A stretch of 64,000 nucleotides of DNA from an uncultured Psychroserpens sp. (GTDB lineage: Bacteria > Bacteroidota > Bacteroidia > Flavobacteriales > Flavobacteriaceae), in NCBI GenBank assembly GCA_947489585.1, contig CANLEE010000006.1:124001-188000 (forward strand), read 5' to 3'. Under the pieces are notes generated by a model, which saw only the letters and a program-made list of their open reading frames with translations, had not been told where the DNA came from and ran no database searches. Shown piece after piece: positions 1 to 9,100 of this stretch; the stretch's first letter is position 1, and each line of letters begins with the position of its first letter. The translations under genes were made by a program, and so were the position numbers.

Positions 1-2
1 GT

Positions 3-812
3 ACATGTACTTCAAATTCATTCTCAAATCGTGTAACTATTAGTGCAGTTGCATCGGGAGAAGCCAATGCTGAAATAGCATCAAGTTTAGGAAATCCGTT
101 TTGTCCAGGTCAAGGCCTAACAACATTAAGCACAATTGGAGGCAATAGTTACCAATGGTTCAAGGATGGTGAAATTATTCCAGATGCAACAAACCAAATG
201 TATCAAACAAATGAATCAGGAACATATGCTGTTCAGGTCGATTTGGGAAGTTGTTCCGCATCAGGTTCAATTGAACTTGAAAGTGAACTTTTTGATGCTT
301 CGATTAACGTTTCAGAAATAAATACTATCGAAGAAGGAGAATCAGTTTCAGTAGAAGTAGTAACAACAGCAAACAATCCAGAATTTGAATGGTATTTAAA
401 CGGTGTATTAATTACTAATGCTTCAGAAGATAATTATGAAGCTACCACGTTTGGCAACTATAAAGTGATAATAAATGAGACTTCAGGTTGTATAGGTTCA
501 AGAGAGTTTCTATTCGAAGTTACTGAAGCGATAGATCCCTTTCCAGATGTAGAAAAAATCCCAAATGTTATCAGCCCAAATGGAGATAGTATCAATGATA
601 CTTGGGTAATTCCAACAAAATATGTTAGCGGAACAAACACAGAGGTCATGATTATGACCAATCGAGGGAAAGTAGTATTGCAAACCGATAATTATCTCAA
701 TAACTGGCCTGAGAATGATTTGAATTTATCAAGTGTTAATCTCGTATTCTATTACGTGATTACAACAGCGAATAACGAAACCAAAAAAGGTTCAATAACA
801 CTAGTGAAATAA
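3..812 (+). CDS. 5'-truncated surface protein with T9SS type B (gliding motility-associated) C-terminal domain
   Basis: The frame is open from base 3 to the stop at 810-812, so about 269 residues of a longer protein are visible and its start lies outside the window. The visible part holds Ig-like/PKD-like beta segments with paired cysteines. It ends in a gliding motility-associated C-terminal domain, recognised from SPNGDSINDTW followed by a short beta-rich tail. In this family that domain directs export by the type IX secretion system and attachment at the cell surface. One base separates its stop from the next ATG, so it shares a transcript with the PorP/SprF-type gene. The order resembles the sprC-sprD-sprB-sprF operon of Flavobacterium johnsoniae, but sequence alone does not prove that it is sprC. 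Confidence 0.8.
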   Translation, partial: TCTSNSFSNRVTISAVASGEANAEIASSLGNPFCPGQGLTTLSTIGGNSYQWFKDGEIIPDATNQMYQTNESGTYAVQVDLGSCSASGSIELESELFDASINVSEINTIEEGESVSVEVVTTANNPEFEWYLNGVLITNASEDNYEATTFGNYKVIINETSGCIGSREFLFEVTEAIDPFPDVEKIPNVISPNGDSINDTWVIPTKYVSGTNTEVMIMTNRGKVVLQTDNYLNNWPENDLNLSSVNLVFYYVITTANNETKKGSITLVK

Positions 813-813
813 T

Positions 814-3111
814 ATGAAAACACATCTTCTGGTTTTAGTATTATGTATATGTGCTATACAGATGTTCTATTCTCAAGAAGATGATGGAGTGGTTTCACTT
901 AGCTTGCCAGTAAGAAATTCATTAACATTTAATAGGTATTCAATTAACCCAACATTTAGTTTTGTAAGAGAACAAAATAAATACATCAGCTTTTTTAATA
1001 AAAGAGAATGGGTACAATTTGATGATGCACCACTCACCTATTTAGGCAGTTATTCAGGACGATTTGGTGAAAATATTGGAGCAGGAATTGGTGTGTTTCA
1101 ACAAAACTATGGCGTATTAACAACTTTTGGTGGTGTTGTAAACTTTGCATATAACGTAAGACTTGAGAGAGATAGCAACCTAACTTTTGGGCTTAATGTT
1201 GGCGCATATAAAAGTGGTGTAAACACAGGAAATGTCATTACTAATTTTGATGATCCGTCTCTACAAAATGTACCGGAGAACTTTCTACTAACAATAAACC
1301 CTGGTATTAATTATGGCCTAGCCTTTTTAGATTTTGGAGTATCTCTAAACAATTTAGCTGTATACAATTTTAATTCATCTGAGATGATTCAAGATAACCC
1401 TGAGCAAAGTATTCAAGGGCATTTAATGTACACAGGATATATGAATACTAGAGGTTTTTTTGATGAAAGTAAATTCTCTGGTTTAATAAAATCGGAGTTT
1501 AAAAAAGATGAAACTGTACTATCGGCTATGGCTATGCTTACGGTTCCTAAGGGCATTTGGGCACAAGTAGGATATAATACAGTTTTTGGTGTTTCGGGAG
1601 GTGTCGGACTTAATATTACATCTGAAATTGCAATTGAGTATAATTTTGAAAAAGCATTAGGAGATTTAGACAATTTTGGATCATCCCATGAAATTACGCT
1701 GGCTTATAGATTTAAAAATAGAGAAAATTATGATTATAGTAGCGGGGATGAAGTCACAGGTTTAATTTCAGGAAACAAAAGAAAACCAAGAATATCAAAA
1801 ATATCAAAAGAAAAAGCTGAGGCAAATAGAAAATCATCTGCAGAAAGAAAAGCAAGATTAGCTGAAGAACAAAAAGCCAAAGAAGAAACCGATGCACAAG
1901 CTAAATTATTAGCAGAGCAGAAAGCTAAAGAAGCAGCTGATGTGCAAGCTAAGTTATTAGCAGAGCAAAAAGCTAAGGAAGCAGCTGATGCACAAGCCAA
2001 GTTATTAGCAGAGCAAAAAGCTAAGGAAGCAGCTGATGCACAAGCTAAATTATTAGCAGAGCAGAAAGCTAAGGAAGCAGCTGATGCACAAGCTAAATTA
2101 TTAGCAGAGCAAAAAGCTAAGGAAGCAGCTGATGCACAAGCTAAATTATTAGCAGAGCAAAAAGCTAAGGAAGCAGCTGATACACAAGCCAAGTTATTAG
2201 CAGAGCAAAAAGCCAAGGAGGAGTTAATTTTAAACCCTAAAGACGACCTGGAAAAATCTATGCTTGCTTTAGCACAACAAACTGAAGATTCTAAAGCAAC
2301 TCAAAATGAGTTACTAAAACAATTTGATGACATTGTTGAGATTAAAAACAAGGACCTGAAAGATTTAAAAGAGGAGAATGATTTGAGCGAACAAGGCATC
2401 TCAGTTGGTCCAAAACCTTTTAAAAGTATTACTGCTGAAAACAATGCTTTAGAAGCTATCAAGTCTGATTTAGATGATGTCATTAAAACACGTACTGATA
2501 AAATTAAAAAATTAAAAGACTTATATGATGATAAGTTTCAAGCTGATACTATTACTAATGATGTAGTATTGCTTCATTACAAAAAAACAATAGAACGCTT
2601 ACAGTCTGAACAAATAAAAGCAACAGATGCCAGAACAAATTTAGAAACGAGGTTGGAAGATATTAGAATTGCTACCGAATTTGAGAGAAGACGAAGAATT
2701 AAGCGTGCAGCATTTGACAATGAAGAAGAACGCTTCTCTCAAGACAGAGCAGCATTACAAAATATAAAACAAACAACTAACCAAGTTAGTGTACCGCTGC
2801 GATCTGAAGATTTTGATTTTGGTGAAGAACAAAGCAGTAATATTCAAATTTTAGAGAATGTTAAAAATGTTGATGATGGCTATTATTTAATAATCGCTGT
2901 GCATAATGATGTTGATAAAAGAAACGATTTCGTTAAGAAAGTAGTAGCATCAGGACAATCAGATGTGGATTTCTTTTATGATATCAATACGAGTAAATAT
3001 TACATTTATTATAAGAAGTTCGATAGTATTGAAGCCGCAAATGAAGGCTTGAAATCAAAAGAAAATAAACCATATAATGAAAAAATGTCCCTCGTCAAAA
3101 TAGAGAATTAA
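814..3111 (+). CDS. PorP/SprF family outer membrane protein fused to 16-residue repeats and a SPOR-like domain
   Basis: A signal peptide ends at about residue 20 (MFYSQ). Residues about 22-310 form a PorP/SprF-type beta-barrel with the usual start (LPVRNSLTFNRYSINPTFSF) and alternating Gly/aromatic strands. A Lys-rich linker leads into a 16-residue tandem repeat (AEQKAKEAADAQAKLL) at residues about 350-469, then a charged coiled-coil region to about 680. The last 75 residues contain YYLIIAVHNDVDKRNDFVKK and KYYIYYKKFDSIEAA and look like a SPOR fold, which in known cases binds denuded peptidoglycan. PorP/SprF proteins assist T9SS cargo at the outer membrane. I infer that this one is a barrel tethered to the wall. 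It lies between two type B sorted proteins and probably takes the place of sprD. The start follows the upstream stop by one base. Confidence 0.82.
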   Translation: MKTHLLVLVLCICAIQMFYSQEDDGVVSLSLPVRNSLTFNRYSINPTFSFVREQNKYISFFNKREWVQFDDAPLTYLGSYSGRFGENIGAGIGVFQQNYGVLTTFGGVVNFAYNVRLERDSNLTFGLNVGAYKSGVNTGNVITNFDDPSLQNVPENFLLTINPGINYGLAFLDFGVSLNNLAVYNFNSSEMIQDNPEQSIQGHLMYTGYMNTRGFFDESKFSGLIKSEFKKDETVLSAMAMLTVPKGIWAQVGYNTVFGVSGGVGLNITSEIAIEYNFEKALGDLDNFGSSHEITLAYRFKNRENYDYSSGDEVTGLISGNKRKPRISKISKEKAEANRKSSAERKARLAEEQKAKEETDAQAKLLAEQKAKEAADVQAKLLAEQKAKEAADAQAKLLAEQKAKEAADAQAKLLAEQKAKEAADAQAKLLAEQKAKEAADAQAKLLAEQKAKEAADTQAKLLAEQKAKEELILNPKDDLEKSMLALAQQTEDSKATQNELLKQFDDIVEIKNKDLKDLKEENDLSEQGISVGPKPFKSITAENNALEAIKSDLDDVIKTRTDKIKKLKDLYDDKFQADTITNDVVLLHYKKTIERLQSEQIKATDARTNLETRLEDIRIATEFERRRRIKRAAFDNEEERFSQDRAALQNIKQTTNQVSVPLRSEDFDFGEEQSSNIQILENVKNVDDGYYLIIAVHNDVDKRNDFVKKVVASGQSDVDFFYDINTSKYYIYYKKFDSIEAANEGLKSKENKPYNEKMSLVKIEN
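1861..2220 (+). repeat. 48-bp in-frame tandem repeat inside the PorP/SprF-type gene
   Basis: Full 48-bp units start at 1912, 1960, 2008, 2056, 2104 and 2152. A 51-bp variant precedes them at 1861 and a partial unit follows at 2200. Each encodes AEQKAKEAAD, then V, A or T, then QAKLL. The four central units encode the same peptide, and their DNA differs only at a few wobble bases. Helix-forming Ala/Lys/Glu repeats of this kind usually make a rigid coiled-coil spacer. Such near-identical DNA could change copy number by slippage or recombination. Confidence 0.95.
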
Positions 3112-3184
3112 AAATAAGTAATTAGGCCCTATTTCGTTTTTGACACTGCCCTTGTCGAAGATGAAATTAAAAAAATTAAGTATC

Positions 3185-6100
3185 ATGAAAAAACCTACTT
3201 TTTCTAGAATAACAATCATAGTATCATTATTGTTTTTAGGTCTTCAATCCTATGCTCAAAATTACGAACCTTTTACACCAAGGTTTAATGAGGATTTGAA
3301 AGGCGATATCGTTCTTATTGGAAATAATATTCTTGGACCAGACAATAATGCGTTTAACGACAATTCAGTATATAACCATAATGTAAATATGCAATATATT
3401 GACATTGATGGTGATGCATCTACGTTTAGTTCATCAAGTTCAGATTTGGAGATACCAAATCCAAATTGTTATCGAATCATATATGCAGGTTTATATTGGG
3501 GCGCAGTGAATCCAGGTAGTGAGCCAATAACTGATGTAAAGTTTAAAGGACCAATTGGTGGTTATAATGATATTCAAGGAACAATTATTTATGATGCAAA
3601 CGGAACAACAGTAGATGGCGGAGACAGCTTTTCATATGCATGTTTTGCTGATGTAACAGATATTGTTACGAGTTTTGGCTCTGGTACTGATTTAGGAACA
3701 TATACGGTAGGTAACGTATCATCCGCAGTAGGTGAAACTGCAACATTCAACCCTTATAATGGGACAGGGCAATCTGCAGGTTGGTCGCTTTTTATTGTTT
3801 ACGAAGATCCTACACTACCAGGTAAGTCTATTACTAGTTTTGATGGTTTCAGTGCTATTAGTGTTCCAGGTAACAACCCAACATTAGATATTCCTGTTGA
3901 CGGATTTAGAACCATTCCTGCTCCAGCACCAGTAAGAGCAAACTTTGCTTTTGCAACTCTTGAAGGTGATAGCCCAATTTTAGGTGATCGTCTAAGGTTA
4001 AATGGAGTGAGTTTATCTACTGTAGATCGTCCAGTAACCAATTTTTTTAATAGTTCGGTAACACAATTAGATGCTACACCTGTAAATAACAGAGTTCCTA
4101 ATAGTACAAATACCTTGGGATTTGATACTGGTGTCATGGCAATTCCTAACCCAGGAAACTCAGTTATTGCTAATGATGCTACATCGGGTACAATTCGATT
4201 AGAAACAAGTGGTGATACCTATTTTCCATATTTCTTTGCTTTCGCTGTAGAAATTATTGAGCCAAATATAGTGCTTACAAAAATTGTAGAAGATGATGCT
4301 GGTAATGATATTGGAGGACAACTTGTAGGGCTTGGATCTTCATTAAATTATGTGATTGGATTTCAAAATACTGGAAATGATAATGCTACCAATTTTCAAA
4401 TTAGAGATATCCTTCCAATAAATATTATATATAATCATCCCACTGATTTAGTGCTCCCTCCAGGAGTTACTGTAGCGAGTTATAACCCAGTAACACGTGA
4501 ACTTATTTTTGATATTGATAATTCTCTCGTGGAAGAGAATGATCCTGTTTATGAAATCCGTATTGAAGTGCAGGTCGTAGATGATTGTGGTCAATTAGCT
4601 GATGCATGTTCAAATATTATAAATAATCAAGCATTTGCAACATATAACGGTTTCTATAATCCTACATTTCAAATTACAGACGATCCGAGTTTAAATAGTA
4701 ATACTGGATGTTTATTGTCACCACAAGCGACTAACTTCTTAGCAGATCTTGATTGTGAATTTACTGAAGACATTGTGTTATGTGGTGATAGTGTTGATTT
4801 AACAGCTGCCAATGGATATGATTCTTATTCTTGGTCGACAAGTGCAACTGGAACTCCAGTAATAGGTACTACTCAAACTATTACTGTAACAGCAACTGGA
4901 ACCTATTATTCTTTTAATACTGCTGTTGCGCCTTGTCAATCTATAGAACAAGTATACAATGTTGAAGTTTTTGGTGCTAATATTGAAAACCCAGTTATTC
5001 CTTATGCTGATGAGGTTGTTACTTGTCCTAATGATGGAAAGTTATTGCCAAATATATTTCTATGTGGCGCTAACGATTCAAGATTTATTCAAACCAATAT
5101 TTCTAGTGCATCATCTATTATATGGGAACAATTAGATGAGTCTAGTTGCCCAGCTGTTTCTGATCCAGACTGTGCAAATGAAGATGATACATGTTCATGG
5201 AATCAAGTTGGTATTGGTCCAGACTTTTTAGCAGACACTTCAGGTCAGTTTAGATTAACCATAAATTATGAAGGTGGATGTTTTGTACAGTTCTATTTTA
5301 ATGTATATCAAAATGAATTAAATGCTGATGTCATTGCAACAGATATCATTTGTACAACACCAGGAAGCATTACAGTAATTGATGTACCATCAGGCTATGA
5401 ATTTAGTTTAGATGATGTAACCTATCAAACCAGTAACGTATTCACTGTTAATACACCTGGAACTTATACAGTTTATATTAGACAGATTGGTGTTCCAACC
5501 AACCCTTGTGTATTTACGGTTCCTGATGTTCAAATTAGAGATCGTGACTTTACGGTTTCAACCACAATAATCCAACCACTTTGTTTTGGAGACAAAGGCA
5601 GCATACAGTTAGCGGCCAATGATGTTGATCCACAATACTCATTTGCATTATATGATGGAGGAACTTTGGTAAATAGTGTAGGGCCTATCGTTGAAAACAC
5701 ATATATATTCGAAAATTTAAACCCTGGAACTTATACTGCTACTGTAGAAACAGAAAATGGTTGTACCTATTCTGAAGATGTTGAAATTATAGAGCCTCCA
5801 TTATTAACAGTAACGGCAGCAGTGACGATTCCATTAACTTGTACTGATGGTGAAATTACTGTCTATCCTGAAGGTGGAACACCGCCATATTTCTATTTTG
5901 TAAATGGTTCAACAGATTTTCAAACGGTTCCAGAAATTGTAGTTACTACTGCAGGTGTATATGATATTACTGTTGTTGATTCTAATAATTGTAGTGCTAG
6001 TACATCAATTACTGTAGATGCTATTCCTGAGCCAGAATTTAATATTACTACTACTGATATTTCATGTTCAGGTGATACAGGTACATTAACTATAAATGTA

Positions 6101-9100
6101 ACTGCTACTAATGGTTACAGTTTAGAGTATAGTATAGATGGAGGGGCAACTTTTGTCAATTCACCTGTATTTACAGGATTAACAGAAGGTGATTATGATG
6201 TAGTCGTCCAATATACAGCTGGTTCATCAGTATGTGTTACTGATCCGCAAACGGTAACTATTGTTGCCAATACTGCTATTTCAGGAACAGCTGAATTAAT
6301 AGCACCTTATACATGTAATTCTACAGGTACAATTACAGTTACAGGAGTAGCAGGAGGAGATGGACCTTATACGTATAGTATTGATGGTGTAAACTTTCAA
6401 ACAAGTAATACGTTTACAGGCTTAACGGCAGGAACTTATACAATTATCATAAAAGATACGAATGATTGTACGTTCGTAACAAATGAAATTACTATTGATG
6501 TATTAAACCCACCAACAGATTTGACCTTTTCTAATACACCAATAACTTGTCCTACAAATACTACCACTGTTACTATAACAGGCACAACTGGTGGAACAGG
6601 GGTTTTAGAATATCAAATCATTGCTCCAGCTGCTAGTGCTACAGTTTATCAGACATCAACAGTATTTTCAGGATTAGAACCTGGTACATATACCTTTCAA
6701 GTTAGAGATGAAAATGATTGTGTCTATAGTGAATCTTATACAATTGATCCTATACCAACTCCAACTGTTAATATTGTTTTAACTTCAGATTTGAACTGTA
6801 CGGCATCACCTGATGCAATAATTACCGGAACAATTACAGGACCAGCACCTTTTACCTATGCAGTCTCTATAAATAGTGGTGCGTATACATCATTAGGAGC
6901 TACTGGAACACCATTTACTTATGCAACATCTACTGATGGCACTTACCAATTTGAAATTACTGATGCTAATGGTTGTACTGCAGAATCAAGTATAATTACT
7001 ATAGAACCGCTTTCATTACCAAACTTAAGCCTTATAACACAAGCGCAATCCATACTTTGTAATGGTGATTCAAACGGAGCTATTGACATTGATATTGATG
7101 ACACAGTAGGAACTCCTCCTTTTGTAATTAATGTAAATAATGATACATCAGGAGTAAATTATGGTACACAAACCTCTGGATTACCAGCAGGTACTTATAC
7201 TATTACTGTAACAGATGCCAACTTATGTACAGCTACTGATACCATTATTATTAGCGAACCAGATCCAATCGTATTAGATTACGATACAGTTGACATTACT
7301 TGTACTGCTGGCGGTGTTTCACAAGGTTCTGTAATTATAAATTCTGTAACAGGGGGAACTGCACCATATAACTATTTTGTAACTGGTACGAATGGGTATT
7401 CAAATTCTGAACTCAATACTACAGGATCAACATCTGTAAGTTTTGATGTTGTTGATTTTGGGCTATATCAAATAAATGTCATCGATGCAAATGGTTGTTC
7501 AATATTAGCGCAAGATGTACTGGTAGCCTCTCCTCCAACAGATTTAGATATTTCAGTAACCGCAACAGTAGATTGTCTTGCTGGTGGTGAAGCTATTGTA
7601 AGTGTAGGTTCTACATTGAGTAGTTCTGGACCATTCTATTTTGCAATATACCAAGGGTTTATTCCTCCTCCACCTCCTCCACTTGGAGGTATATGGATTC
7701 CAGAAGACATGCCTGGTAGTGAAACGGCAACTTTTACAGGCTTAACACCTGGAGTAACATACACGTTTATCGTTTTTGATGCTTCTACAAATTGCAGCTA
7801 TTATGAACCAGCCACAACACCAATACCAACAAATTCAACGCTTACGTTAAGTGCAATAAGTTTTAATAATATTACCTGCACAGGAAGTGCAGATGGAAAT
7901 GTGTCTTTTACAATCAATAGTGTTTATGGTACTGCTGTAAATGTTGATTACGAAATATTTGATTCGTTAAGTTTGGTTTCTACCGGAATAACTGGCTCAG
8001 GAACTGTTCCTGCTGGTGGATCACTTGCTGTAACAGATTTAGGGCCTTTACCTTTTGGTAATTATTTTGTTTCAATTAGTGAGACTTCAGGACCAAATTC
8101 TGGTTGTGGTATTGTAACTGCTCCTTTCAATATAACTGAATCGACAATTGCATTGAACTTAATTACTTCAATAGATCAAAATGCAAATTGTAATGCAAAT
8201 TCTGGAGTTATAAGTGCTATAGGCGAAAATGGTACTGCTCCATATCAATATCAAATTACAACAACAGCCACTGCCCCATTAGCTTCAGATGCAGCTTGGG
8301 CTTCAACAAGTACTTTTAATGTTGATGCTGGAAATTATTATGTTCATGTTATAGATGCATATGACTGTATTGTGTCTAGTCCTGTAGTTGTCTTACCTAT
8401 GGATGCCACTCCAGTGATTTCGGCAGTAGTTAATAATCTATGTACAGTTGCTGAAGGGGATTTCGAAATTGATGTTACATTAGATACAGCAGGTATAGCT
8501 CCATACAGTTTCAGTATAGATGGAGGTGCTTTTCAAACGCAAACAGCTCCTTTTACAATATCAAATTTATTTTCAGGCGCACATACAATTGAAATACAAG
8601 ATGCAAATGGTTGTGGAAACTTAGTAACGGTTAATATTCCTGCGCCTATTGGAATAACACCAAATGTTTCAGCATTGCCTACTTGTAATAATGATGATGG
8701 CGAAATAACAGTAACAGGTTCTGGTGGATCAGGATCATACGCATATAGTATAAACCCAAGTCCAGTATCTGTGAGTTTAAGTGGTAATATATTTTCAGGT
8801 GTGCCATCTGGAATTTATACTATAACAATAACAGATACTGTGACTTCTTGTACTGAAGAAGTAACAGTATCATTAGCTGAAGCAATTTCACCAACATTTA
8901 CTACAACGCCAACTGATGTCACTTGTTTTGGTGATAATACAGGTGAATTTGAAATCAATGTGAATGGTTATTCTGGAACTTATACCTATGAAATTTTTAA
9001 TAGCTCAGGAACATCTGTAGTTGGCCCAATAAATGCTAACACATCTACAAACCCATTAACGGTTACAGGAATGGTTGCTGGAAGTTATACAGTGACCATT

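Noticed and set aside
1734..2216. Open frame on the minus strand across the 48-bp repeats, encoding Cys/Ala/Ser-rich repeats
   Set aside because: It is the mirror image of the in-frame repeat of the PorP/SprF-type gene, with no signal, start context or independent support.
3799..4137. Minus-strand frame within the SprB-like gene
   Set aside because: It lies wholly inside a clear coding region with strong family motifs and has no recognisable protein pattern.
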